Assembly (NCBI RefSeq): GCF_000759675.1
Contig: NZ_BAWM01000005.1
Span: 1-51,921 of the forward strand
Origin: Neobacillus niacini
Lineage (GTDB): Bacteria; Bacillota; Bacilli; Bacillales; Cytobacillaceae
Length of the DNA stretch: 51,921 nucleotides
Reading direction: 5' to 3'
Shown here: positions 28,928 to 39,065 of the stretch, one piece after another
How the letters are laid out: every line of letters starts with the position of its first letter
Position numbering within the stretch: position 1 is the first letter of the stretch
Notes under the pieces: model-generated
What the model was told of the DNA's origin: nothing
Databases searched by the model: none
Seen by the model: only the letters and a program-made list of their open reading frames with translations
Program-made: the position numbers and the translations under genes

Positions 28928-29563
28928 CTATTCTCCAATTGGTTCGGTTTCTCTACCTTCTTCGTTATCAGGATGGCCGCCTTCTTGCTGCTCACCTGCA
29001 TTGATTTCTTCTTCTTGCTTAGGAGGCAGGATACTCGCGATAACTTCCTCTTCCTCATGGTTGATTGTAAACGATCCTTGATAAAGGATATCGGAAACCT
29101 TTAAGGTTTCACCAACCTGCAGGTTTGTCACATCCACTTCTATCTGCTGTGGAATTTCACTTGGAGTGGAAGTAATCGAAAGTTCATGTACAGGCTGCTG
29201 AAGTACACCGCCATCCTTAACACCAGCTGCTTCGCCAGTTAGGACGAGTCTTACCGTTACGTTAATTTTGGAGGATTTATCAACTGCAAGAAAATCGACA
29301 TGGATAATTTCCTTTTTAATAAAATCCTCTTGATATTCAGTTAAAACGACATCATGCTTACTGCCGTCTATATCAAGAGAAATAACTCCATTTCTGCCTA
29401 CGTTTCGGATTGTTTTTGTTAAATCTGCTGAGCTGACAAAAACAGGTTTACTTTCAATCTTCCGCCCATAGATTACAGCAGGAATATTACCAGTCTCTCT
29501 AATCTTCCTTAACTCTGAACTACGCAATTCCTTACGTTCCTTTGCTTGTAAAACCGTACTCAT
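28928..29563 (-). CDS. ctc: General stress ribosomal protein Ctc (bL25 family)
   Basis: Binds 5S rRNA; the stress-induced form of ribosomal protein L25/TL5. Residues 1-95 form the L25 5S-binding domain (LRKIRETGNIPAVIYGR, then VDFLAVD); residues about 100-185 are the beta-rich CTC domain; the C-terminus is acidic and glutamate-rich. A GTG four codons upstream is too close to the GGAAGG; the ATG at 29561-29563 is chosen (211 aa). Preceded by a sigma-B promoter and flanked on both sides by repeats B and C in opposite orientation. Confidence 0.95.
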   Translation of the reverse strand: MSTVLQAKERKELRSSELRKIRETGNIPAVIYGRKIESKPVFVSSADLTKTIRNVGRNGVISLDIDGSKHDVVLTEYQEDFIKKEIIHVDFLAVDKSSKINVTVRLVLTGEAAGVKDGGVLQQPVHELSITSTPSEIPQQIEVDVTNLQVGETLKVSDILYQGSFTINHEEEEVIASILPPKQEEEINAGEQQEGGHPDNEEGRETEPIGE

Positions 29564-29609
29564 GAGTTTAGTCACCTTCCTAGTTTTGTTCTTAACTGTC
29601 TCTATAAAA

Positions 29610-29635
29610 ATTCCCCAAAACAGGAAGGTCTAAAC
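29610..29635 (-). promoter_or_regulatory. ctc promoter (sigma-B)
   Basis: Minus-strand GTTTAG (29630-29635), 14-bp spacer, GGGAAT (29610-29615): one mismatch each to the sigma-B consensus GTTTAA-N12-14-GGGTAT. ctc is a classic sigma-B gene in B. subtilis. Confidence 0.85.
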
Positions 29636-29646
29636 ATTTATTTATT

Positions 29647-29768
29647 AAAAAGCGGAAGCGCCTTGCTCAGCCCCGACAGGCATAAGACGAGCCGGCATGA
29701 AGGTTGCTCTTTAACCTTCTTGCCGGATTGGCTTATGACCCCGAGGGGCTAGGCGCTGGAGCTAGATT
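29647..29768 (-). repeat. Long-hairpin intergenic repeat, copy C
   Basis: Inverted relative to copies A, B and D. On the minus strand it reads TCTAGCTCCAGCGCC ... GGCGCTTCCGCTTTTT, so the hairpin ends in a T-run in the direction of transcription and could terminate prs transcripts. Close in sequence to copy A. The ctc sigma-B -35 begins 11 bases downstream. Confidence 0.9.
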
Positions 29769-29788
29769 CAAAAAAGGATTCAAGGAGA

Positions 29789-30745
29789 TCAATCAAATAA
29801 TGTGCTTACAGATTGTTCTTCATGGACACGAATAATCGCTTCTCCAAGTAATGGTGCTACTGAAAGGTTAATAATTTTATCTGTCTTTTTCTCTTCTGGG
29901 AGGGCAATAGAATTCGTAATCACTAATTCTTTAATTTTTGAATTTTGAATTCTGTCAATCGCAGGTCCAGACAGAACAGGGTGTGTACAGCAAGCATATA
30001 CTTCTTTTGCACCGTTCTCAACTAGTGCATTTGCTGCAAGTGTTATAGTCCCTGCAGTGTCTATAATATCATCAATTAGGATAGCAATTTTACCTTCTAT
30101 ATTACCGACAATATTCATTACTTCAGCCACATTTGGGCGTGGACGACGTTTGTCAATAATCGCAATAGGTGCTTTTAATCGCTCTGCTAATTTTCTAGCT
30201 CTCGTTACACCTCCATGGTCAGGAGAAACGATAACAATATCACCATTAAATTCCCTCTTTTTAAAGTATTCCGCTAAAATCGGTACACCCATTAAATGAT
30301 CTGTTGGAATTTCAAAGAAACCTTGAATCTGTGGTGCATGTAAATCTAAGCAGATTACACGGGTTGCACCTGCAGTTTCAAGAAGGTTTGCGACTAATTT
30401 AGCTGTAATTGGCTCACGTGCCCGTGCTTTACGGTCTTGTCGAGCATATCCATAGTATGGCATAACAATATTGATTGTCTTGGCAGAGGCTCTTTTCAAG
30501 GCGTCTATCATGATTAACAATTCCATGAGGTGTTCATTAACAGGTGAGCTAGTCGATTGAATGACATATACATCACAGCCACGGATACTCTCTTCGATAT
30601 TAATTTGAATTTCTCCATCACTAAATCTTGTTACAGAGCTTTTTCCTAATTCCACACCAATAACCTTGGCAATCTCTCTCGCTAAAGGAAGATTTGAATT
30701 TAGACTGAATACCTTTAAATTTGGATCTAAGTATTGATTCGACAT
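29789..30745 (-). CDS. prs: Ribose-phosphate pyrophosphokinase
   Basis: Makes PRPP from ribose 5-phosphate and ATP for nucleotide, His and Trp synthesis. [13 protein letters not shown] (about 37-49), catalytic flexible loop region [13 protein letters not shown] (about 97-109) and PRPP loop [13 protein letters not shown] (about 220-232). 318 aa (B. subtilis 317). GGAGG is five bases before the ATG; a start four codons upstream is less likely. Follows glmU by 21 bases. Confidence 0.97.
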   Translation of the reverse strand: MSNQYLDPNLKVFSLNSNLPLAREIAKVIGVELGKSSVTRFSDGEIQINIEESIRGCDVYVIQSTSSPVNEHLMELLIMIDALKRASAKTINIVMPYYGYARQDRKARAREPITAKLVANLLETAGATRVICLDLHAPQIQGFFEIPTDHLMGVPILAEYFKKREFNGDIVIVSPDHGGVTRARKLAERLKAPIAIIDKRRPRPNVAEVMNIVGNIEGKIAILIDDIIDTAGTITLAANALVENGAKEVYACCTHPVLSGPAIDRIQNSKIKELVITNSIALPEEKKTDKIINLSVAPLLGEAIIRVHEEQSVSTLFD

Positions 30746-30766
30746 AATGCCCTCCAATATTAATGC

Positions 30767-32140
30767 TTATTTTTTCTTATTAAGTTTATCGACATAGTTT
30801 TCTTTGTTAACCTGCTGCGAACGTGCAATGGATAATGCATTGCCAGGAACATCCTTTGTTATTGTTGAACCTGCAGCAACATAAGCTCCTTTTCCAACGG
30901 TAACAGGAGCTACCAGATTAGAATTACAGCCTATAAAGACTTCATCCTCAATCTTCGTTAAAAATTTATTTTTTCCATCATAATTAACGGTTATCGAACC
31001 ACATCCGATATTTACATCTTTGCCAACCTCAGCATCACCAATATAGCTTAAATGTGAAGCCTTGCTTCCCTTACCGAAAACAGCCTTCTTAATTTCAACA
31101 AAGTTTCCAATTTTCACTTCATCTAGAATAGCAGATTCAGGTCTTATATGAGCAAATGGACCAATATTAACCAGGGACCCAATAGAACTATTATAGGCGG
31201 CAGATTGACGGATTACCGTTTCATTCCCTACCTCACATGAATCAATTTCTGAGTTTGGACCGATTTGGCAATCTGCACCGATCACGGTCCTGCCTTTTAG
31301 GATTGTACCTGGTAGAACAATCGTATCCTGACCAATAACAACATCTGATTCAATGTATGCATTCGCCGGATCAACAATGGTGACTCCATTCCGCATATGA
31401 CCTTCATTTATACGGCTGCGCATAATTCTTTCAGCTTCTGCCAAGGCAACTCTGTCGTTTACACCAAGTGTTTCTCCCAAATCCTTCGTTTGGAAGGCAG
31501 TAACCACTTCTCCCTGATTTTTTAGAATTTCAACGACGTCTGGCAGGTAATATTCACCTTGAACATTATCATTTGAAACCTTTTTTAATACTTCAAACAA
31601 GGCAGCATTGTCAAAGCAATAAGTACCTGTATTAATTTCATTTATTGCACGCTCAGCCTCAGTTGCATCTTTATGTTCAACAATCTTTTCAACAAGACCA
31701 TTTTCATTTCGAATAATTCGACCATATCCTGTCGGGTCATCAATCCTTGCAGTAAGAATTGTTGCTTTTGCAGATAATTCTTCATGATGTTTAAATAAGG
31801 ACTCCATCGTTTCTGCTTTAATTAGAGGAGTGTCACCACACACTACAATGGTAACTCCTTCTTTACCCTCAAGCATTTTTTGTGCCTGCATTACAGCATG
31901 CGCAGTCCCAAGCTGCTCTTCTTGAAGGGCATAATGACTTTCTTCCCCTAATTGAGCCTTTACCATTTCAGCTCCATGACCAATCACGGTAACCAGTTCT
32001 TGAATATTTAGCTTCCTCACTTGATCAACAACATGTTGAACCATCGGCTTACCGCATACAGGATGTAACACTTTATAAAGCTTTGACTTCATCCGGGTTC
32101 CTTGCCCTGCGGCCAAAATCACAGCATAACGATTAGACAT
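30767..32140 (-). CDS. glmU: Bifunctional GlmU: GlcNAc-1-P uridyltransferase/GlcN-1-P acetyltransferase
   Basis: Makes UDP-GlcNAc for peptidoglycan and teichoic acids. Residues 1-230 are the uridyltransferase ([11 protein letters not shown], then CGDTPLI); residues 250-457 are a left-handed beta-helix of hexapeptide repeats with the acetyltransferase site ([30 protein letters not shown]). 457 aa, B. subtilis 456. Together with prs it forms a conserved pair downstream of spoVG. Confidence 0.97.
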   Translation of the reverse strand: MSNRYAVILAAGQGTRMKSKLYKVLHPVCGKPMVQHVVDQVRKLNIQELVTVIGHGAEMVKAQLGEESHYALQEEQLGTAHAVMQAQKMLEGKEGVTIVVCGDTPLIKAETMESLFKHHEELSAKATILTARIDDPTGYGRIIRNENGLVEKIVEHKDATEAERAINEINTGTYCFDNAALFEVLKKVSNDNVQGEYYLPDVVEILKNQGEVVTAFQTKDLGETLGVNDRVALAEAERIMRSRINEGHMRNGVTIVDPANAYIESDVVIGQDTIVLPGTILKGRTVIGADCQIGPNSEIDSCEVGNETVIRQSAAYNSSIGSLVNIGPFAHIRPESAILDEVKIGNFVEIKKAVFGKGSKASHLSYIGDAEVGKDVNIGCGSITVNYDGKNKFLTKIEDEVFIGCNSNLVAPVTVGKGAYVAAGSTITKDVPGNALSIARSQQVNKENYVDKLNKKK

Positions 32141-32282
32141 GAGCAGTCCTCCAATTTACCTTTTTATCCATTAAAAATATTAACGTAATTAGTCAGTCAT
32201 TTCAAGGAATGTTAGAAAAGTGTCCGAATTTGTTATTTTGAGAAAATTAGAGGATGTAATATAGAGGAGGAATGAGGGAGAA

Positions 32283-32316
32283 ACAAAAAAAGAGCACTAC
32301 TTATGTAGTAGGCTCT
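32283..32316 (-). terminator. spoVG terminator
   Basis: Hairpin AGAGC/GCTCT (32312-32316 with 32291-32295) and ACTAC/GTAGT (32305-32309 with 32296-32300), followed by seven T on the minus strand. Confidence 0.85.
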
Positions 32317-32332
32317 AGTTGAATACTACTTT

Positions 32333-32623
32333 CTAGGAAGCACCGGCTTCTTCAAATTCTACTTCTAATTCACCTAAACGATGATACTCAGCCAATACAG
32401 CTTCTTGAATTTTACCGCGCGTTCCAGAATTGATTGGATGCGCAATATCACGAAATTCTCCATCTGGAGTACGTTTACTTGGCATTGCGACAAACAAACC
32501 ATTGTTTCCATCAATGACGCGGATGTCATGTACTACAAACTCATTGTCTAATGTAATTGATGCGATTGCTCTCATACGACCATCCGTGTTAACGCGGCGT
32601 AATCTTACGTCTGTTACTTCCAT
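32333..32623 (-). CDS. spoVG: Regulatory protein SpoVG
   Basis: 96-aa small nucleic-acid-binding regulator involved in septation and sporulation, widely conserved. Starts [20 protein letters not shown] and contains [21 protein letters not shown], the family hallmark. ATG preceded by AAGGGTG. A sigma-H promoter lies 43 bp upstream with an A/T-rich tract beyond it, matching the sigma-H and AbrB control known in B. subtilis. Confidence 0.97.
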   Translation of the reverse strand: MEVTDVRLRRVNTDGRMRAIASITLDNEFVVHDIRVIDGNNGLFVAMPSKRTPDGEFRDIAHPINSGTRGKIQEAVLAEYHRLGELEVEFEEAGAS

Positions 32624-32665
32624 GTGCTCACACCCTTTTCATATGTTAAAAAGCTAGTGTTATTA

Positions 32666-32693
32666 ATTCAACATGGAATCTAGTAAATCCTTC
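32666..32693 (-). promoter_or_regulatory. spoVG promoter (sigma-H)
   Basis: Minus-strand GAAGGATTT (32685-32693), 12-bp spacer, GTTGAAT (32666-32672): close to the sigma-H pattern RnAGGAwww-N11-12-RnnGAAT. The region 32694-32740 upstream is almost pure A/T, a likely AbrB-binding tract. Confidence 0.8.
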
Positions 32694-32789
32694 TTTTCTA
32701 TCAAATATTTTAAAAATATTTTAGGCAAAATAATGAACATTTTTAAAAGTCAGACTTATTAATATTAAGTATTGTGGTTATAGAGAAAA

Positions 32790-32819
32790 ATAAAAAAACG
32801 CTCGATTATTTCACGAGCG
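32790..32819 (-). terminator. ridA terminator overlapping the coding end
   Basis: Stem CGCTCG/CGAGCG (32814-32819 with 32799-32804) then seven T on the minus strand. The 5' arm lies in the last ridA codons and the stop codon is in the loop. Confidence 0.88.
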
Positions 32820-33180
32820 CAATTACTTCAATTTCAACCAAAGCATCTTTTGGTAACCGTGCTACCTCTACACAGGAACGCGCCGGTTTATTAGTTGAGA
32901 AATATTCACCATATATTTCATTTATATCTGCAAAATCATCCATACTCTTAATAAAAACAGTAGCCTTTACGACTGTTTCAAATGAAGCCCCTGCAGCTGT
33001 AAGCACGGCATCCAAATTTTTAAAAACCTGATGAGTCTGTTCTTTTATACCGCCTTCGATCATGACTCCCTCAGCTGTTAATGGGATTTGGCCAGAGCTA
33101 TAAAAAAGATTGTTTACGATGATTCCTTGAGAATATGGTCCAATCGCGGCAGGCGCTTGGTTAGTTTGAACAACTTTCAT
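32806..33180 (-). CDS. ridA: RidA/YjgF-family enamine/imine deaminase (YabJ)
   Basis: 124-aa trimeric enzyme of the Rid family that hydrolyses reactive enamines; B. subtilis YabJ also affects purR-dependent repression. N-terminal [16 protein letters not shown], then SGQIPL, the catalytic arginine in [10 protein letters not shown] (about 105) and EIEVIAL near the end. It begins one base after the purR stop, so the two are co-transcribed and probably coupled. Confidence 0.95.
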   Translation of the reverse strand: MKVVQTNQAPAAIGPYSQGIIVNNLFYSSGQIPLTAEGVMIEGGIKEQTHQVFKNLDAVLTAAGASFETVVKATVFIKSMDDFADINEIYGEYFSTNKPARSCVEVARLPKDALVEIEVIALVK

Positions 33181-33181
33181 A

Positions 33182-34012
33182 CTATTCCTCCGTTCTGCGT
33201 TTAAAGTAGTTACCCTCTTTAACCTGAATCCTTTTTTCCTTTACATCCACATCAGTTAACTTAACAAGTGATTTGTATTCATCTACGAGTCGTTCTTCAA
33301 TTTTTTCGGCTTCAACCAAAACGGCTATACCAGCTACTTGAGCATTAAATTCCTCTAGTAAGCTGATCATTCCCATAACGGTTCCACCTGCTTTCATAAA
33401 GTCATCGACAATTAAGACCCTGGAGCCTTGTGCCAAACTCCTTTTCGAAAGAACCATCGTTTGAATTCTTTTTGCCGACCCAGAAACATAGTTAATACTG
33501 ACGGTTGGACCTTCTGTAACCTTACTGTCTCGTCTTACGATAACAACTGGTGTATTTAATTGACTCGCTACAGCATAAGCAAGGGGAATCCCCTTTGTTG
33601 CCACTGTCATGACCACATCAATTTTAGTATTTACATAGGCGGAAGCAATAATCCGACCAGCTTTTTGGACAATGGATGGATCGCCCAAAATATCAGTTAA
33701 ATACAAGTATCCCCCTGGCAATAGCCGGTCAGGGTGTGCAATTAACGAACATAACTCATTCACAAACGGTCTTGCCTCATCATCACTTACATTTACAAAA
33801 AATTTAACCCCACCCGATGCTCCAGGTACAGTCTGCAACGTTCCGATTCCTCTTTGTTCGAAAGTCTCCTTAACTATTGTTAAGTCTTCACTGATAGAAG
33901 ATTTTGCGGAAGAGTAACGTTCAGCAAAGAAGGTAAGCGGTACAAGCTGGCGCGGATGGTCAAGTAAATAGCTCGTCATATCTATCAATCGTTCACTGCG
34001 GCGAAACTTCAT
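33182..34012 (-). CDS. purR: Purine operon repressor PurR
   Basis: PRPP-responsive repressor of purine genes. N-terminal winged helix (about 1-75: [17 protein letters not shown]) and a phosphoribosyltransferase-fold effector domain with the PRPP motif [13 protein letters not shown] at about 200-212. 276 aa (B. subtilis 285). Co-transcribed with ridA. No PurBox was convincingly identified in the short upstream gap. Confidence 0.96.
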   Translation of the reverse strand: MKFRRSERLIDMTSYLLDHPRQLVPLTFFAERYSSAKSSISEDLTIVKETFEQRGIGTLQTVPGASGGVKFFVNVSDDEARPFVNELCSLIAHPDRLLPGGYLYLTDILGDPSIVQKAGRIIASAYVNTKIDVVMTVATKGIPLAYAVASQLNTPVVIVRRDSKVTEGPTVSINYVSGSAKRIQTMVLSKRSLAQGSRVLIVDDFMKAGGTVMGMISLLEEFNAQVAGIAVLVEAEKIEERLVDEYKSLVKLTDVDVKEKRIQVKEGNYFKRRTEE

Positions 34013-34068
34013 AGCAATCCTCCAAAAAGACGAATATTCTACTAACAGGATATCACTAATGTACGCTT

Positions 34069-34938
34069 TTAATCAAGAGTGTGTCGTTCACCGAGCATCC
34101 TTACAGCAAATACCTGATCGCAAAAACCTCTTAGCCCATTATAAATCCGATGCATTCTCGAATCGTGCTGGACAATGCCAAATACAGTTGGTCCGCTTCC
34201 ACTCATCAGAACAGCATCTGCACCAAAACGTTTCATTTGTTCCTTTATTTGCGCTACCTCTGGATGAAGTTTTAATGTAACATCTTCAAGGACATTTCCG
34301 ACATTTTCACATACCCTTTGATAATCATTGTTTTGAATCGCTTTGACCATCTCATCAATTTTTGGGTGCTTCATGCCATTTAAATCTAAACGCCGATAAA
34401 CCTCCGCTGTCGAGACACCAATAAAAGGTTTCGCTAAAATGACCCAGCATGTTGGCGGAGCAGGAAGGTCCGTAATCATTTCACCTCTACCTTTTGCTAA
34501 AGCTGTACCGCCATACACACAAAATGATACATCCGAGCCTATTTCTGAACCGAGACTAGCTAATTCGTCCAATGTTAATCCGAGTTCCCAGAGTTTATTA
34601 AGACCCCTAAGAGTTGCAGCAGCATCACTACTTCCCCCCGCAAGTCCGGCCGCAACAGGGATTGTTTTTTCAATTGTTATTTGGACCCCTTTTTTTACTT
34701 GGTATCGGTCCTTTAACAATTGCGCCGCTTGAAAGGCAAGGTTCCTTTGGTCATCAGGAACATAGCGATTATGGGAAAGAATATGTATTTTGTCCTGTTC
34801 TAATAATGTCAGTTCAACACGGTCAGCCAAATCAATCGTCGTCATGATCATCTCAACTTCATGAAAACCATCAGGACGTTTATATAAAACATCCAAGGAT
34901 AAATTAATCTTGGCTGGTGCTTTTACTAAAAGCTTCAC
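34069..34938 (-). CDS. ispE: 4-diphosphocytidyl-2-C-methyl-D-erythritol kinase
   Basis: GHMP kinase of the non-mevalonate isoprenoid pathway. [12 protein letters not shown] at the N-terminus and the ATP-binding glycine motif [15 protein letters not shown] near residue 95; C-terminal [14 protein letters not shown] three codons upstream is possible, but AGGTG is six bases before the GTG at 34936-34938 and that gives 289 aa, as in B. subtilis. Stands alone between sspF and purR. Confidence 0.95.
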   Translation of the reverse strand: MKLLVKAPAKINLSLDVLYKRPDGFHEVEMIMTTIDLADRVELTLLEQDKIHILSHNRYVPDDQRNLAFQAAQLLKDRYQVKKGVQITIEKTIPVAAGLAGGSSDAAATLRGLNKLWELGLTLDELASLGSEIGSDVSFCVYGGTALAKGRGEMITDLPAPPTCWVILAKPFIGVSTAEVYRRLDLNGMKHPKIDEMVKAIQNNDYQRVCENVGNVLEDVTLKLHPEVAQIKEQMKRFGADAVLMSGSGPTVFGIVQHDSRMHRIYNGLRGFCDQVFAVRMLGERHTLD

Positions 34939-35022
34939 TATGCACACCTACACTTCTATCGTTCATATATTTTTTTCCTATTTTACCACAAAACTTCTAA
35001 TAGGAAAAAAGTCTATCAATAA

Positions 35023-35056
35023 TATTTAAAAGCCAGGGGGATTCTGCCCCCTGGCT
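35023..35056 (-). terminator. sspF terminator
   Basis: Perfect GC-rich 10-bp stem AGCCAGGGGG/CCCCCTGGCT (35047-35056 with 35031-35040) followed by TTTAAAT on the minus strand. Strongest hairpin of the window. Confidence 0.93.
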
Positions 35057-35132
35057 ATACCGTGGTGTCTGTTTTGTTTAAACATTGAGAAGCAAGTGCT
35101 GCTTTTCAACTTGTGGCTGTGAACTACCTAAG

Positions 35133-35318
35133 TTAAGACTTCCTGTTGTTATTCATCAGCTGCTCTGAGGCTAGTTCAATCGCTCTTTTTACCATATTTC
35201 CTGCGTCCTTAGCTCTGATGCCGCCCCAACCCTCTTTTTGAACGACATCATAAAACCCAAGCTCTTTTGCAAGCTCTTCTTTAAATTGAGTAGACATTAC
35301 ACCTCTTCTTCTTGCCAT
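35133..35318 (-). CDS. sspF: Small acid-soluble spore protein SspF-type
   Basis: 61-aa alpha/beta-type SASP-like DNA-binding spore protein. Begins [26 protein letters not shown] and contains the helix [20 protein letters not shown] typical of SspF. It would coat DNA in the forespore. A sigma-G -10 (CATACTA) lies about 36 bases upstream, consistent with late forespore expression. Located between veg and ispE as in B. subtilis. Confidence 0.94.
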   Translation of the reverse strand: MARRRGVMSTQFKEELAKELGFYDVVQKEGWGGIRAKDAGNMVKRAIELASEQLMNNNRKS

Positions 35319-35353
35319 CTAAACAACCCCTTTTATTACACTCACGGCACTAT

Positions 35354-35360
35354 TAGTATG
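35354..35360 (-). promoter_or_regulatory. Sigma-G -10 element of sspF
   Basis: CATACTA on the minus strand is a perfect sigma-G -10. The matching -35 region (around TTAATG, 17 bp upstream) is poor, so only the -10 is marked. Confidence 0.55.
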
Positions 35361-35397
35361 GTATATAGGAGTTTTTTCATTAATTTTATTTGATAAT

Positions 35398-35565
35398 GGC
35401 TGTGTTAACCTTGTCTGTTGATTTCTACGCCAGGCACTTCGCTTTCCGGGGGCGGTCCGGGGGAGCCTCCTGCAGGACATTGAATAATCTTCACTGAATA
35501 AGCACCGCACGAAGAAAATGCGTTAGCATTTTCGAGGAGTCCTCGTGCCTTCCGCTCCAATCAAC
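35398..35565. repeat. Palindromic intergenic repeat, copy H (GGCTGTGT family)
   Basis: Begins GGCTGTGTTAACC, then TTGATTTCTACGCCAGGCAC, which pairs with GTGCCTTCC ... AATCAA at the right end. A CTCCTC-hairpin-TTCGTGCG module (35506-35539, minus strand) with TAAC loop is embedded. A frame through it (35319-35510) is not a credible gene. Confidence 0.8.
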
Positions 35566-35612
35566 TTCGTGGCAAAATCAATAATGTGCTGTAAATACCC
35601 ATTGCATAAATA

Positions 35613-35645
35613 GCAAAAGGCAGAAAATCAGATGATTTCCTGCCT
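35613..35645 (-). terminator. veg terminator
   Basis: 13-base arms AGGCAGGAAATCA and TGATTTTCTGCCT on the minus strand (35633-35645 with 35618-35630, one mismatch), then TTTTG. Confidence 0.85.
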
Positions 35646-35662
35646 AAAAAATTGCCTATATT

Positions 35663-35926
35663 CTAACTTAAAGCTATGTTTCCTGCTGCATCTTCATAGA
35701 AGGTTATTTGAACTGTTTCAGTAAGTACATCTGCATAGCTGTATGAAACTCGTTCAAATGCGTTTTCTTCTTGATCTAACTCGATTACAAAAACCGAAGG
35801 GTACGTTTCAGCTAAAACACCTGATCGTTCGATTGTTTTTCTACGTCCTCCGTTTGCCTTGAGCAACAATCTTTTCCCTAAATTTGAATCAAGAGCCTTT
35901 TTGATATCGGCTAAGGTTTTTGGCAT
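35663..35926 (-). CDS. veg: Veg protein (biofilm-related, DUF1021)
   Basis: 87-aa protein, abundant in vegetative cells; in B. subtilis Veg stimulates biofilm genes by interfering with SinR. Conserved [21 protein letters not shown] and [13 protein letters not shown] are visible. GAGGTGG lies six bases before the ATG; a start three codons upstream is unlikely. Two near-consensus promoters in tandem, as in B. subtilis, fit its strong expression. Confidence 0.96.
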   Translation of the reverse strand: MPKTLADIKKALDSNLGKRLLLKANGGRRKTIERSGVLAETYPSVFVIELDQEENAFERVSYSYADVLTETVQITFYEDAAGNIALS

Positions 35927-35947
35927 TCGGTCCACCTCACTGTGTAA

Positions 35948-35976
35948 AGTATATCACACTGACATAGTCCTGTCAA
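35948..35976 (-). promoter_or_regulatory. veg promoter, proximal
   Basis: Minus-strand TTGACA (35971-35976), 17-bp spacer, TATACT (35948-35953). Confidence 0.88.
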
Positions 35977-35988
35977 ATAAAAACATAA

Positions 35989-36018
35989 ATTATATCAGTC
36001 CGACAAAAAGATTGTCAA
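35989..36018 (-). promoter_or_regulatory. veg promoter, distal
   Basis: Minus-strand TTGACA (36013-36018), 18-bp spacer, TATAAT (35989-35994), 41 bp upstream of the proximal promoter. Confidence 0.85.
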
Positions 36019-36142
36019 TATCTTTTCTTCTACTTTTTCTCCAAATTTTCAACAATCATTATGATTACCTTATTAAGGAAGGATTATGTGTAATAAAAAA
36101 AATAAGCCCTAGAAAAGTTTCGGCTAGATGACTTTGAGAACT

Positions 36143-36263
36143 GTCTAGCTCCAGGTGCCCTCGGCTCGGGGTCATGAGCCAATCCGTCAAGAAGTATAAA
36201 GAGCAACCTTCATGCCGGTTTGTCTTATGCCTGTCGCCGATAGGCAGGCACCTTCCTCTTTTC
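36143..36263 (+). repeat. Long-hairpin intergenic repeat, copy D
   Basis: Ends GTCTAGCTCCAGGTGCC and GGCACCTTCCTCTTTT. Here the outer stem is GGTGCC/GGCACC and the second stem CGGC/GCCG, different from copy A but still complementary. Lies ten bases past the yabG stop. Confidence 0.88.
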
Positions 36264-36272
36264 TATAAGGAC

Positions 36273-37157
36273 TTATGATTCTTCTTCCTGGACAGGATTA
36301 TAAGGCATTCCTGTTCGTAAGACTCCTTTAGTTTCAATGCCTCCCAGCCCTTTTTCTCCTGTTAATGTGTTTCTTAGTACATCCCAAACATTGATACTCT
36401 CCATAAATGGTGTAAAGCCGATTTTCACAACAATATAAACGGGGTCTAGGGCATGTATATTAATTCGTGATGGGGAACTAGCAAAGTTTGCACCTGCATG
36501 TATCAAAGATTCAAAGTGTGATTGGCAGGCACCTGCAAAAATGACGAGTTGGTCCAAATGGGGTATCTTCCTTCGTGCCTCCTTGACGGTTTGGACGAAG
36601 TGCTTCGAGTGGCGGTATGCATTTATATCTGTTATCTTTCCCTTCGCCTTTGAATAGGCATCATGGCCAGTAATGACTAAAATATCAGGACGGTATTGAT
36701 CGATTAAACCGCCAATTTTATTTGGCATTTCTTTTTCTTTACAATGAATGCCGTAGACAGGAATACCAATTTTCTCGTATAAAGCCATGCACTTTTGTAA
36801 GTAATCTGGATCTCCATCTAAGTGAAGAACCTTTCCTGGAATTTGAAAATAATTGGCTGGTTGCACATAGCCGCCCGTCGCTTCATAATCCTGCCTTTGC
36901 TTTAGTAAATCAACGTCCTGTGCAAATAGACGGAAGGATTGCTCTTCAAGGGTTTTGTATTCCTGTACCATTTTTGACCTTACATTTTTGTTAATCACTA
37001 CTAAATCCTCGTAAGGAGCATCTGCCACTAAGCGAACGTCTTCACCATATAGGACTGCAAATTTCTGGCCATTTAGTGTTTGAATATCAATAACTCGGAA
37101 TAGAATATCACAGTTATAGGACCGTCTGCCGACAATATCCATCATCTTTATATTCAC
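36273..37157 (-). CDS. yabG: Sporulation-specific protease YabG
   Basis: Late mother-cell cysteine-type protease that trims coat proteins such as SpoIVA and GerQ-crosslinked partners in B. subtilis. Conserved block PHLDQLVIFAGACQSHFES (about 205-223) holds the Cys and His, and DILVITGHDAYSK and NFASSPSRINIHALDP flank it. The frame extends 13 codons upstream to a TTG, but GGAGTG precedes the GTG at 37155-37157 and homologues start there; 294 aa. The upstream sigma-K promoter fits. Confidence 0.95.
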   Translation of the reverse strand: MNIKMMDIVGRRSYNCDILFRVIDIQTLNGQKFAVLYGEDVRLVADAPYEDLVVINKNVRSKMVQEYKTLEEQSFRLFAQDVDLLKQRQDYEATGGYVQPANYFQIPGKVLHLDGDPDYLQKCMALYEKIGIPVYGIHCKEKEMPNKIGGLIDQYRPDILVITGHDAYSKAKGKITDINAYRHSKHFVQTVKEARRKIPHLDQLVIFAGACQSHFESLIHAGANFASSPSRINIHALDPVYIVVKIGFTPFMESINVWDVLRNTLTGEKGLGGIETKGVLRTGMPYNPVQEEES

Positions 37158-37213
37158 TGCTGTCACTCCAATTAGACCAGCATATAGGCCTTCCAAATAA
37201 AGTTTCTCTTTGA

Positions 37214-37242
37214 TAGGCTATGCACCTACACATCGTTTTGTG
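37214..37242 (-). promoter_or_regulatory. yabG promoter (sigma-K)
   Basis: Minus-strand CACA (37239-37242), 16-bp spacer, CATAGCCTA (37214-37222): a full match to mACm-N16-CATAnnnTA. Confidence 0.8.
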
Positions 37243-37280
37243 ATTCAACTAGTTGTTTAATACAAGGTCTAGACCATAAG

Positions 37281-37489
37281 AAAAGCGAAAGCGCCCTGGT
37301 CAGCGGCGTATGGCCTCCTCGTGAAAGCTAACGCTTTTCCTTCGTGCGAAGCCTATGCTGCCGAAGCGTTCCCTGTGGAGCGCTCCAACTGAGATAAAGG
37401 AAACACGAAGAGCCGGAGGCGCATTCGTGCTTGACTTATCGTAGGGCGGAGAGCGAAGGACACTAGCCGCTAGGGCGCTGTAGCTAGAC
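37281..37489 (+). repeat. Composite palindromic repeat, copy G
   Basis: Outer ends AGCGAAAGCGCC and GGGCGCTGTAGCTAGAC resemble the long-hairpin family read inverted at the left, while the interior carries the CTCCTC-hairpin-TTCGTGCGA module (37315-37349) and extra unique sequence with GAAGAGCCGGAGG. At about 209 bp it is the largest copy. Confidence 0.75.
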
Positions 37490-37523
37490 AATTCTCAAAG
37501 TCGAAGTTTATTATTTCTTTTCA

Positions 37524-38977
<1,454 letters not shown>

Positions 38978-39002
38978 TATTTCCTCCGCACAATTTTATA
39001 GA

Positions 39003-39065
39003 GGCTGTGTTAATTAGTCTATTGATTTCCGATCCAATAAACAAAAATTTAACTTTTACACAGCC
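39003..39065. repeat. Short palindromic element, internally deleted GGCTGTGT family
   Basis: 63 bp with 8-bp terminal inverted repeats GGCTGTGT (39003-39010) and ACACAGCC (39058-39065). The left part TTGATTTCC matches copy H at 35398; the centre is missing. Confidence 0.7.

Noticed and set aside
28805..29768. Composite transposon carrying ctc
   Set aside because: No transposase, no target duplication visible, and ctc is in its ancestral position between prs and pth.
35319..35510. 63-codon frame upstream of sspF
   Set aside because: Most of it is palindromic repeat H; no homology recognised and no ribosome site.
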